DNA of 54,264 nt from an uncultured Clostridia bacterium (lineage in GTDB: Bacteria > Bacillota > Clostridia > Oscillospirales > Acutalibacteraceae). The notes below the pieces were generated by a model that was not told the DNA's origin, made no database searches, and worked only from the letters and a program-made list of their open reading frames with translations. Location of the stretch: NCBI GenBank assembly GCA_937916395.1, contig CALFTN010000037.1, forward strand, positions 1 to 54,264, in the 5' to 3' direction. Position numbers and translations under genes: made by a program. Shown piece after piece: positions 43,043-50,595 of this stretch (positions within the stretch are counted from its first letter, which is position 1; the number at the start of each line of letters is the position of its first letter).

Positions 43043-43810
43043 TTAAAAATTGAACTCTTGTTCATCAGTTATCCTTTTTTCTTCTATCAATTGAGCAAAA
43101 CAATCCAAAGCATCTGAAAGACTTCCGACTTTGTCAATCAAACCCTCTTTGACAGCCTCCTCACCTAATAAAACAGTGCCAAAATCTGATATTAATTCAT
43201 CACTATTTAACATCAGCTCTCTGAAACGCTCTGCATTGATTTTAGAGTTTCTTTCAATAAAACCCACAACACGTTCTTCCATCTTTTTTAAATAGGACAT
43301 AGTCTGTGGCACACCAAGAACAAGACCATTCATTCTGACTGGATGAACTGTCATAGAAGCAGATGGCACAATAAAAGATTTTTTTGCACTTACTGCTAGT
43401 GGAATACCAATTGAATGACCACCACCCAGAACAATGGAGACAGTTGGTTTTTTCATACCTGAAATAAGCTCAGCAATAGCAAGTCCAGCTTCAATATCAC
43501 CACCAATAGTGTTTAACACCAGCAAAAGGCCCGAAACATCTTTATTCTCTTCAATTGCAACTATTCGTGGAATTATGTGCTCATATTTTGTTGTTTTTGT
43601 AGTAGTTGGTAATGTGTAATGACCCTCTATCTGACCAATTATTGTAAGGCAATGAATATATTTACCCTTTACGTTAATTGTTACACTACCATCGCTTTCC
43701 TCGTCATTAATACTTTCTTGAAGTTCATTATCAATACTTTCCGAAGAATCCTCATTCGGATTAGGCGCTGTAAAAGAAAAAAATGAGTTATCGTTATTTT
43801 CAAAAAACAC
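43043..43810 (-). CDS. tepA: ClpP/SppA-like serine protease, TepA type
   Basis: This protein of about 255 residues has the ClpP-crotonase fold. The predicted nucleophile is in GGGHSIGIPLAV and the catalytic histidine in SMTVHPVRM; NTIGGDIEAGLAIAELI forms the oxyanion strand. The acidic N-terminus of about 50 residues is not conserved. TepA of Bacillus, encoded beside spoIIIE, is linked to protein export, and the neighbour relation to ftsK/spoIIIE is kept here. GTG at 43810 follows GGTGAT at good spacing; TTG codons further up are alternatives. Confidence 0.82.
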   Translation of the reverse strand: MFFENNDNSFFSFTAPNPNEDSSESIDNELQESINDEESDGSVTINVKGKYIHCLTIIGQIEGHYTLPTTTKTTKYEHIIPRIVAIEENKDVSGLLLVLNTIGGDIEAGLAIAELISGMKKPTVSIVLGGGHSIGIPLAVSAKKSFIVPSASMTVHPVRMNGLVLGVPQTMSYLKKMEERVVGFIERNSKINAERFRELMLNSDELISDFGTVLLGEEAVKEGLIDKVGSLSDALDCFAQLIEEKRITDEQEFNF

Positions 43811-43861
43811 ATATATCACCAATTGTATTGTAACCAAAATGTGCGAAAATAACCAAATTAC

Positions 43862-43890
43862 ATAATAACATATATTTTTGGAATTTTCAA
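43862..43890 (-). promoter_or_regulatory. promoter of tepA-uppP-ftsK
   Basis: Minus-strand TTGAAA (43885-43890) and TATTAT (43862-43867) are 17 bases apart, about 50 bases before the tepA start. Confidence 0.65.
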
Positions 43891-44004
43891 GAATTTACGT
43901 TCTTAATTACACATTTTTTTATTTCAAATTTATATATTGTATATATTACCTAAAATATCACAAAAATTAACAAAATTTTTAAACCTTTAGTCCCCTATTT
44001 TTCG

Positions 44005-44033
44005 TTGACAAAATGTGTTAAAAATTATACAAT
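44005..44033 (+). promoter_or_regulatory. promoter of acn-icd-rex
   Basis: TTGACA (44005-44010) and TACAAT (44028-44033) are 17 bases apart, about 45 bases upstream of the aconitase ATG. Confidence 0.8.
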
Positions 44034-44057
44034 ATAGTTTGTTAAAAATTTAAACAA
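44015..44057. promoter_or_regulatory. two candidate Rex operators
   Basis: The known Rex site is TTGTTAA-N4-TTAACAA. Site 1 (44015-44032) is GTGTTAA-N4-TATACAA, with correct spacing, and overlaps the -10 box. Site 2 (44039-44057) is TTGTTAA-N5-TAAACAA, with better half sites but one extra base, and covers the start of the transcript. Both share GTTAAAAATT. rex itself is the third gene of this operon. Confidence 0.55.
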
Positions 44058-44076
44058 GTTCCTAGGAGGAATCACA

Positions 44077-46014
44077 ATGGGTCTTACTTTATGTGAAAAA
44101 ATCATTAAAAATCACCTTGTCGATGGTGAATACAAGAAAGGTAACGAAGTTGGTATAAGAATTGACCAGACTCTCACACAGGACGCTACTGGTACTATGG
44201 CTTATCTTGAACTTGAAGCTATGGATATTGACAAAGTAAAAACCGAACTTTCTGTTGCTTATATTGACCACAATACACTTCAGACTGGTTTTGAAAATGC
44301 TGATGACCACAAATTCATTCAAAGCGTTTGCAAAAAACGTGGTGTACGTTTTTCTCGTCCTGGTAATGGTATCTGCCACCAGGTTCATTTAGAAAGATTT
44401 GGTATTCCAGGCAAAACACTTATTGGTTCTGATAGCCATACTCCAACTGGTGGTGGACTTGGTATGCTCGCTATGGGTGCTGGTGGTCTTGATGTTGCTG
44501 TTGCTATGGGTGGCGGTGCTTACTACATCACAGTACCTGAAGTTATCAAGGTAAACCTCACTGGTAAGCTTTCACCATACGTTGCTGCAAAAGATATTAT
44601 TCTTGAAGTTTTAAGAATACTCTCTGTTAAGGGTGGCGTTGGCAAGGTTGTTGAATATGGTGGTGAAGGCGTTAAAACTCTTTCTGTTCCTGAAAGAGCA
44701 ACAATCACCAATATGGGTGCTGAGCTTGGTGCTACAACTTCTATTTTCCCTTCTGATGAGATCACTTATGAATTCATGAAAGCTCAACAAAGAGAAAACG
44801 ACTGGGTTGAGCTTCTTCCTGATAGCGATGCCGAATATGACAGAGTTATTGACATTGACTTATCAGCTCTTAAGCCACTTGCTGCTATGCCACATATGCC
44901 AGATAATGTTAAATCAATTTCTGAAATTGGTAAAATCAAGGTTGACCAGGTACTTATCGGTTCTTGCACAAACTCATCACTTTTAGATATGATGAAGGTT
45001 GCTAAAATACTTAAAGGTAAGAAAGTTAACCCTAACGTAAGCCTTGGTATTGCACCTGGTTCAAAACAAGTTCTCAATATGTTAGCGCTTAATGGTGCTT
45101 TAGCTGATATGATTGATGCTGGTGCTCGTATTCTTGAAAGTGCTTGTGGTCCATGTATTGGTATGGGTCAATCCCCTTGCTCATCTGGTGTATCTTTAAG
45201 AACATTCAACAGAAACTTTGAAGGTAGAAGTGGTACTGCTGATGGTAAAGTTTACCTTGTAAGCCCAGAAACTGCTGCTGCCTCTGCAATTACTGGTGTT
45301 CTAACAGACCCTACAGAACTCACAGAGGATATTTCTGTTACTCTTCCTAAGACATTTATTATAAATGACAATATGATTGAATTACCAGCTGAAACTAAAG
45401 CAGAAGCTGATTCAGTTGAAGTTTATTATGGTCCTAATATTAAACCATTCCCAAAAACTTCTCCACTTGAAAATTCAATTTCTGCGACAGCAGTATTAAA
45501 AGTTGGTGACAATATAACAACTGACCATATTATGCCTGCTGGTGCAAAAATTCTTCCTTATCGTTCAAACATCCCTTATCTTTCACAATTCTGCTTCCGT
45601 CAATGTGATGAAAACTTTGCAGAAAACTGTAAAAAAGCTGAAAGCTGTGTAATCATCGGCGGTGCAAACTACGGTCAAGGTTCATCAAGAGAACACGCTG
45701 CTTTAGTTCCACTTTATTTAGGTGTAAAAGCTGTTATCACTAAATCATTTGCCCGTATTCACAAAGCTAACCTTGTTAATGCTGGTATTATCCCACTTAA
45801 CTTCAAAGATGCTTCTGATTACGATAAAATTGATAGTAACGACGAGCTTGTATTACCTACTATTAAGGCTGAACTTTCAGCAAATTCAGATATCACTCTC
45901 GTAAATAAAACTAAAAACGAAGAATACAAGCTCATTTGCGATGTTTCTGATAGACAAAAAGATATCCTCTCTGCTGGTAGCCTTCTTGATTTCACAAAAA
46001 AGGAGAATAACTAA
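44077..46014 (+). CDS. acn: aconitate hydratase
   Basis: This 645-residue iron-sulphur enzyme interconverts citrate and isocitrate. The three [4Fe-4S] cysteines are in GSCTNSS (C297) and ACGPCIGMG (C357, C360). Substrate motifs SDSHTPTGGGLGMLAMGAGG (119 onward) and the C-terminal swivel-domain motif NYGQGSSREHA are intact. The length is that of the short Aquifex/Clostridia-type aconitase, not the about 900-residue AcnA. CTAGGAGGAATCAC precedes the ATG. It starts a TCA-branch operon with icd and the redox repressor rex, which suggests redox-controlled 2-oxoglutarate/glutamate synthesis. Citrate synthase is not in this window. Confidence 0.95.
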   Translation: MGLTLCEKIIKNHLVDGEYKKGNEVGIRIDQTLTQDATGTMAYLELEAMDIDKVKTELSVAYIDHNTLQTGFENADDHKFIQSVCKKRGVRFSRPGNGICHQVHLERFGIPGKTLIGSDSHTPTGGGLGMLAMGAGGLDVAVAMGGGAYYITVPEVIKVNLTGKLSPYVAAKDIILEVLRILSVKGGVGKVVEYGGEGVKTLSVPERATITNMGAELGATTSIFPSDEITYEFMKAQQRENDWVELLPDSDAEYDRVIDIDLSALKPLAAMPHMPDNVKSISEIGKIKVDQVLIGSCTNSSLLDMMKVAKILKGKKVNPNVSLGIAPGSKQVLNMLALNGALADMIDAGARILESACGPCIGMGQSPCSSGVSLRTFNRNFEGRSGTADGKVYLVSPETAAASAITGVLTDPTELTEDISVTLPKTFIINDNMIELPAETKAEADSVEVYYGPNIKPFPKTSPLENSISATAVLKVGDNITTDHIMPAGAKILPYRSNIPYLSQFCFRQCDENFAENCKKAESCVIIGGANYGQGSSREHAALVPLYLGVKAVITKSFARIHKANLVNAGIIPLNFKDASDYDKIDSNDELVLPTIKAELSANSDITLVNKTKNEEYKLICDVSDRQKDILSAGSLLDFTKKENN

Positions 46015-46016
46015 TT

Positions 46017-47180
46017 ATGAACGAAGTACAAATTAATGCTGCTCTTGAAAAATTCAAATCACTTCTTATTGAGCAGGACGAAAGAAACCAAAAAATCAAA
46101 GCAACCAAAGAATTCAAAGATTTTAAAAATCTTGATAAGATAGTTATTGGTGTTTGTGGTGGCGATGGCATTGGCCCAATCATCACAAAAGAATCTGCAA
46201 ATGTTCTCAAGTACATCTTAAAAGATGAAGTTGAAAGTGGCAGAATTGAATTTAAATATATTGATGGACTTACTATTGAAAACCGTGCTAAGGTTATGAA
46301 AGCTATTCCAGATGATGTTATGGAAGAATTAAAAGCTTGTGACGTTATTTTAAAAGGTCCTACAACTACTCCACAGGCTGGCGATGGTCTCCCAAATATT
46401 GAGAGTGCAAACGTTGCAATGCGTAAAGCTCTTGACCTTTTTGCAAATGTGAGACCTGTTAAAATCCCAGAAGAAAACATTGACTGGACATTCTTCAGAG
46501 AAAATACCGAAGGTGCTTATGCTGTTGGTTCAAAAGGTGTAGACGTTGATGGCGAATTAGCATTTGATTTTGTTGTTACAACAACTGAAGGTACAGAAAG
46601 AATTGCAAAGCTCGCTTATGAATATGCAAGAAACAACAAAAAAGAAAGAGTATCAATCATCACAAAAGCAAATATTATTAAAACAACTGATGGTAAATTC
46701 CTTAACCTTTGTAAAGAAGTTGCAAAGGATTATCCAGACATTATTACTGATGAATGGTACATCGATATTACAACAGCAAAGTTAGTTGATAAAAAACGTC
46801 GTACAGACTTCAAAGTGTTTGTCCTTCCTAATCTTTATGGCGACATCATTACTGACGAAGCTGCTGAATTCCAGGGTGGTGTTGGTACTGCTGGTAGTGC
46901 TAATATCGGTAAACAATATGCTATGTTTGAAGCTATTCATGGCTCTGCGCCACGTATGGTAAAAGAAGGTCGTGGAAAGTATGCTGACCCTTGCTCAATG
47001 CTTCGCGCATCTGTTCTTCTTCTTTCACACATCGGTAAACAAGAAGAGGCTGACAAGCTCGAAAAAGCACTTGACATCTGTATGATTACAGAAAAGAAAA
47101 TGACTATCACAGGTCGTGACACAGGCTGTACTTGTGAAGAATTTGGTCAATACGTAATGGACACTTTAAAAACTCTTTAA
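46017..47180 (+). CDS. icd: isocitrate dehydrogenase (isopropylmalate-dehydrogenase-like family)
   Basis: This 387-residue beta-decarboxylating dehydrogenase has a helical N-terminus, GGDGIGPIITKES, the substrate-loop NIESANVAMRKALDLFANVRP and NTEGAY. LPNLYGDIITDEAAEFQGGVG carries metal-binding aspartates, and HGSAPRMVKEGRGKYADP lines the cofactor site. The SxNxxxRxxLDLFANVRP pattern fits isocitrate dehydrogenase, reinforced by aconitase two bases upstream. NAD versus NADP preference is not settled by inspection. It would produce 2-oxoglutarate for glutamate. Confidence 0.9.
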   Translation: MNEVQINAALEKFKSLLIEQDERNQKIKATKEFKDFKNLDKIVIGVCGGDGIGPIITKESANVLKYILKDEVESGRIEFKYIDGLTIENRAKVMKAIPDDVMEELKACDVILKGPTTTPQAGDGLPNIESANVAMRKALDLFANVRPVKIPEENIDWTFFRENTEGAYAVGSKGVDVDGELAFDFVVTTTEGTERIAKLAYEYARNNKKERVSIITKANIIKTTDGKFLNLCKEVAKDYPDIITDEWYIDITTAKLVDKKRRTDFKVFVLPNLYGDIITDEAAEFQGGVGTAGSANIGKQYAMFEAIHGSAPRMVKEGRGKYADPCSMLRASVLLLSHIGKQEEADKLEKALDICMITEKKMTITGRDTGCTCEEFGQYVMDTLKTL

Positions 47181-47194
47181 TTTAGGTTGATATT

Positions 47195-47845
47195 ATGAAA
47201 AAAAATGAACAAGTTTCAACACCTGTTATAAAAAGATTGCCAAGGTATCACAGATATCTTGAAGAATTAAAAAAGCAAGGTGTTGTCAGAATATCTTCAA
47301 AAGAATTGTCTCAAAAAATGGGGTTAACTGCTTCGCAAATCCGCCAAGACCTTAACTGCTTCGGAGGATTTGGTCAACAGGGATATGGCTACAATATTGA
47401 ACAGCTTTATAATGAAATCGGTAATATACTTGGTTTGGGCAGCAAATTTAAAGCTGTGCTTATTGGTGCAGGTAATCTTGGTCATGCTGTTGCAACACAC
47501 TTAAGATTCGAAGACCGTGGATTTGATTTAATAGGAATTTTTGATAATAACCCTGCAGTTGTTGGTCAACAAATCGGCAATAAAACTGTTTTAAGCGCTG
47601 ATTCTTTGGAAGAATTCTGCAAAGAACACAATCCTAGCGTTGCAATTCTTTGTATTCCTAGTGAATTCGCAGATTCAACAGCAAAAATGCTCGTATCCCT
47701 AGGAATAAAAGGGTTTTGGAATTTTACTCAATATGACATTGCTACAAATTTCGATGGAATTGCTGTAGAAAATGTTCATCTTGGTGATTCTCTTATGACT
47801 TTATGTTATCAGATTAACAATATCGATAATTTGGACGAGGTATAA
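47195..47845 (+). CDS. rex: redox-sensing transcriptional repressor Rex
   Basis: This 216-residue repressor has an N-terminal winged helix (RLPRYHRYLEEL, SSKELSQKMGLTASQIRQDLNCFG) and a Rossmann domain with AVLIGAGNLGHAVATH, which binds NADH or NAD. High NADH releases it from DNA. It is the third gene after acn-icd, and the operon promoter holds two candidate Rex sites, so autoregulation is likely. In most Firmicutes rex controls fermentation genes; linkage to acn-icd is less usual. Confidence 0.95.
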   Translation: MKKNEQVSTPVIKRLPRYHRYLEELKKQGVVRISSKELSQKMGLTASQIRQDLNCFGGFGQQGYGYNIEQLYNEIGNILGLGSKFKAVLIGAGNLGHAVATHLRFEDRGFDLIGIFDNNPAVVGQQIGNKTVLSADSLEEFCKEHNPSVAILCIPSEFADSTAKMLVSLGIKGFWNFTQYDIATNFDGIAVENVHLGDSLMTLCYQINNIDNLDEV

Positions 47846-47847
47846 GA

Positions 47848-48519
47848 ATGAAAAAATTGATGGATATTGATATTGCCGACATTATATCTTTTTCAAAAGG
47901 TATAATTGTTGCAAGAAAAGATACCCTCAAAAGCGGTCAGACAAAAATTTCGTTTATTACTTATGACGTTAAATTAGAACGTCCTTCACAAAGTACAAAA
48001 GGTGCATATCTTCTCAATAAATTCGGACCTGCTTATGAAGCTATAACTGAAAAACTCGGCGATTACCTTTCGTGTGATGCCACAATTTTACCGAACAAGC
48101 ATGTTGCGGTTGCTTATACAACTGGTGAATTAGGTTTATTCGACGAAAAAGGTAATTTGTACTGGACTGGTGACTTGCAATATCGTGACTGCCCTGTAAG
48201 TGGCGTTGCGAGCGAAAAAAAGTATCTCTGGTGTGTGGTACCAGATAATAACTGTGTTATTCGTTACTCACCTGTTACAGAAAAAATTGTTTTGAGAATC
48301 GGTGGAGATTCATCAACTGCTTTCTTACATCCGATTGCTATTAAAAACTATAATGATGTTCTTTATATCTGTAATCATCAATCCTGTAAAATTAGAACGA
48401 TTGATTTAAAGAATTACACAGTATCTGACTATAAAGAATTTGAAGAACCGATTTATAAATACCTGAGAACTAACGACAGAGAAATTGTTGAATTAGAATC
48501 TGGTGTTTATATGTTATGA
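47848..48519 (+). CDS. unknown beta-propeller-like protein
   Basis: I do not recognise this 223-residue protein. It is made of repeating beta-rich segments with W/Y/G spacing (AVAYTTGELGLFDEKGNLYWTG, KYLWCVVPDNNCVIRYSP, DVLYICNHQSCKIRTIDL), as in NHL or WD-like propeller blades. There are only about four to five blades. It has no signal peptide or membrane helix, so it is probably cytosolic. It begins two bases after rex and precedes pyrR by 15 bases, so it is in the same operon. A metabolic or protein-binding role tied to redox control is possible but unproven. Confidence 0.6.
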   Translation: MKKLMDIDIADIISFSKGIIVARKDTLKSGQTKISFITYDVKLERPSQSTKGAYLLNKFGPAYEAITEKLGDYLSCDATILPNKHVAVAYTTGELGLFDEKGNLYWTGDLQYRDCPVSGVASEKKYLWCVVPDNNCVIRYSPVTEKIVLRIGGDSSTAFLHPIAIKNYNDVLYICNHQSCKIRTIDLKNYTVSDYKEFEEPIYKYLRTNDREIVELESGVYML

Positions 48520-48534
48520 TATCCGGAGGGGTTT

Positions 48535-49071
48535 ATGGAACTTAAAGCAGTTTTAATGGATGAATCAGCAATAAAACGTTCACTCACAAGAATTGCCCAC
48601 GAAATTATTGAAAGAAACCACGGCACAGAAAATATTGTAGTTATCGGCATAAGAAGTCGTGGTGTTCCTTTAGCTAAAACCATTGCAGAAAATATCAAAA
48701 ACATTGAAAACACTGCAATCCCTGTTGGTGAGCTTGATATTAATCTTTATCGTGATGATTTAACTCAAGCTCACGATTTACCAGAAGTCAATACAACAAA
48801 AATTGATTTCGATATTAACTGCAAAAATATAATTTTAGTTGATGATGTGTTATTTACCGGAAGAACTGTCCGTGCTGCTATTGAGGCTTTGTTTAAACTT
48901 GGCAGACCCGCAAGTATCCAACTTGCCATTCTCTGTGACAGAGGTCACAGAGAATTACCCTTCAGACCTGATTTTGTTGGTAAAAACATTCCAACTTCTC
49001 TTTCTGAACATATTTGTGTTGAATTACCTGAATACGATGACAACACAGCTGTAAAACTTTATAAAATTTAG
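48535..49071 (+). CDS. pyrR: PyrR: pyr attenuation regulator / uracil phosphoribosyltransferase
   Basis: This 178-residue protein has the PRPP loop ILVDDVLFTGRTVRAA and the PyrR-specific GIRSRGVPLA and LCDRGHRELPFRPDFVGKN. In Firmicutes it binds pyr mRNA leaders in response to UMP and has weak uracil phosphoribosyltransferase activity. It stands apart from pyrimidine genes here, and I see no PyrR-binding attenuator in the window, so it must act in trans. ATCCGGAGGGG precedes the ATG. Confidence 0.95.
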   Translation: MELKAVLMDESAIKRSLTRIAHEIIERNHGTENIVVIGIRSRGVPLAKTIAENIKNIENTAIPVGELDINLYRDDLTQAHDLPEVNTTKIDFDINCKNIILVDDVLFTGRTVRAAIEALFKLGRPASIQLAILCDRGHRELPFRPDFVGKNIPTSLSEHICVELPEYDDNTAVKLYKI

Positions 49072-49083
49072 GAGCTAATCAAA

Positions 49084-49938
49084 ATGATTTATACTGCAGA
49101 AAACGAATTTTTTACTCTTGGTGTTAAAGAAATGGGTGCTGAGCTAACTTCTTTAAAATCTAAAAAATCTGGTATAGAATATATCTGGGAAGGCAATCCT
49201 GATATCTGGTATGGACAATCACCTATTCTTTTTCCTGTAATCGGAAGACTTCTCGACGATAAATACAGACTTAATGGCAAAGAATATTCTATGGAAAAAC
49301 ATGGAATTGTAAGAAAAAAACCGTTTAAGTTAGTTGATAAAACTGATGATAGTCTTACTTTTTTACAAAGTGATGATGAAAAATCATTAGAAATCTATCC
49401 ATATCATTTTGATTTATTTGTTACATTTAAGTTAAATAAGAATTCATTAGAAGTCACTCACAAGGTTGTTAATAAAAATGATTGTGTAATGTATTACTCT
49501 TTTGGTGCACATCCTGCTTTTAACTGTAAAATTGGTGATTATCTTGAATTTGACAATCCTCAAGTCTCTGTTTTAAACGAGCAAATTGACGAAGAATCTT
49601 ATTTACTTGATAATCAGGTTGAAATACTCAATAACGAAAAAAGAATCACTATCGAGAAAAACACATTTGACCACGACGCATTAATTTTAAGTGGCTACAC
49701 AGACAAGGTTATTTCTCTTAAAAGTGATGACCACAATCGTATCGTAAGATTTAATTTCGACTCCCCTGTTCTTGGTATCTGGGCTAAACCAAATGCACCT
49801 TATGTTTGTATAGAACCTTGGTGGGGAATTAATGATAACCACGATAAAAAAGCTGATTTAAGCGAAAAACGTGGTATTATGTCACTTAATCCACAAGAAG
49901 AAAAAACTTTCACTTGGAGTGCAGAAATTTCGGAATAA
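49084..49938 (+). CDS. aldose 1-epimerase family protein (LacX-like)
   Basis: This 284-residue beta-sandwich mutarotase-like protein has the motifs MEKHGIVRKKPF (catalytic histidine), SFGAHPAFNC (second histidine) and CIEPWWGIND (general-base glutamate). These match the LacX/YeaD-like branch, which interconverts anomers of sugars or hexose phosphates. The natural sugar is unknown. It is the last gene of the acn-icd-rex plus-strand group, 12 bases after pyrR. Confidence 0.9.
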   Translation: MIYTAENEFFTLGVKEMGAELTSLKSKKSGIEYIWEGNPDIWYGQSPILFPVIGRLLDDKYRLNGKEYSMEKHGIVRKKPFKLVDKTDDSLTFLQSDDEKSLEIYPYHFDLFVTFKLNKNSLEVTHKVVNKNDCVMYYSFGAHPAFNCKIGDYLEFDNPQVSVLNEQIDEESYLLDNQVEILNNEKRITIEKNTFDHDALILSGYTDKVISLKSDDHNRIVRFNFDSPVLGIWAKPNAPYVCIEPWWGINDNHDKKADLSEKRGIMSLNPQEEKTFTWSAEISE

Positions 49939-49945
49939 TTTACTG

Positions 49946-49974
49946 TTGACTAAACAATAAAAAATTATTACAAT
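49946..49974 (+). promoter_or_regulatory. promoter of the DUF1292 gene
   Basis: TTGACT (49946-49951) and TACAAT (49969-49974) are 17 bases apart, 26 bases before the ATG at 50001. Confidence 0.7.
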
Positions 49975-50000
49975 TATATTGAAAGGTTTAGGTGAAAACT

Positions 50001-50330
50001 ATGGCTGATAATTTTGATAAAGTAGAAAATATCAATGATGAATATGGTCCTGATTTAGTTTCTGTTGTTGATGAAGATGGTGTTGAACACACTTTTGAGG
50101 AATTAGACAGAATTGAAACCGATGAAGGTAAATTTATTGCTCTTCTCCCTGTTTATGATGAAGCAGAAGAAATTCTCGACAGCGACGGAGAACTTATTAT
50201 TCTCCAGGTAAAAGAAGAAGACGGAGAACTTTATTTAGAACCTATTGAAGATGATAATCTCTTTGATAAAATTGGTAAACTATTTGAAGAAAGACTTGCT
50301 GATATTTTTGAATTTGACGACGAAGAATAA
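50001..50330 (+). CDS. DUF1292 small acidic protein
   Basis: This 109-residue, strongly acidic protein (many Asp/Glu, final DDEE) has the DUF1292 core VVDEDGVEHTFEELDRIETDEGKFIALLP. The family is common in Firmicutes and uncharacterised. The ATG at 50001 follows TTAGGTGA; a start 9 bases earlier overlaps that site. It has its own promoter and lies just upstream of 6S RNA. Confidence 0.85.
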   Translation: MADNFDKVENINDEYGPDLVSVVDEDGVEHTFEELDRIETDEGKFIALLPVYDEAEEILDSDGELIILQVKEEDGELYLEPIEDDNLFDKIGKLFEERLADIFEFDDEE

Positions 50331-50357
50331 TCCAAAGATTTCAGTGAATATTAAAAA

Positions 50358-50546
50358 TAATTCCTGCGGTGTGCGATAAATGTGGATAATATTAACCCTA
50401 TGTCAATTTAAAGGGAGTTCGGACTTCTGTGGAGGATTGCAGACCTCCCGTACTTGTACGGACGAAGGGAGCGTGAGCCCACGGAGAGAGCACCCACCTG
50501 CCAAAAAGCAGGTTTTTATTACCGCATCCGGCATTGTGGGAATTAA
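50358..50546 (+). ncRNA. ssrS: 6S RNA
   Basis: This is a non-coding RNA of about 185 bases. Its ends form a 13-pair closing stem when G-U pairs are allowed (ATTCCTGCGGTGT with GCATTGTGGGAAT). The 3' half has the 6S-like order of conserved blocks: CACCCACCTGCC hairpin, then CCGCATCCGGCATTGTGGGAA. A large internal open region between long helices is expected to mimic an open promoter and bind sigma-70-type RNA polymerase. The strand is set by agreement with the E. coli and Bacillus 6S 5' and 3' ends. Confidence 0.85.
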
Positions 50547-50589
50547 AATGGGCTGTAAAAAAACGTTAAGTTTTTTTACAGCCCATTTT
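50545..50589. terminator. 20-bp perfect bidirectional terminator
   Basis: Arms 50545-50564 and 50570-50589 are perfect inverted repeats around GTTAA. A-rich and T-rich ends make it work on both strands: after 6S RNA and after the convergent ABC exporter. Confidence 0.85.
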
Positions 50590-50595
50590 ATTATA

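Noticed and set aside
48520..48534. PyrR-binding attenuator near pyrR
   Set aside because: Only 15 bases separate the genes and no anti-antiterminator stem is present; PyrR must act elsewhere.
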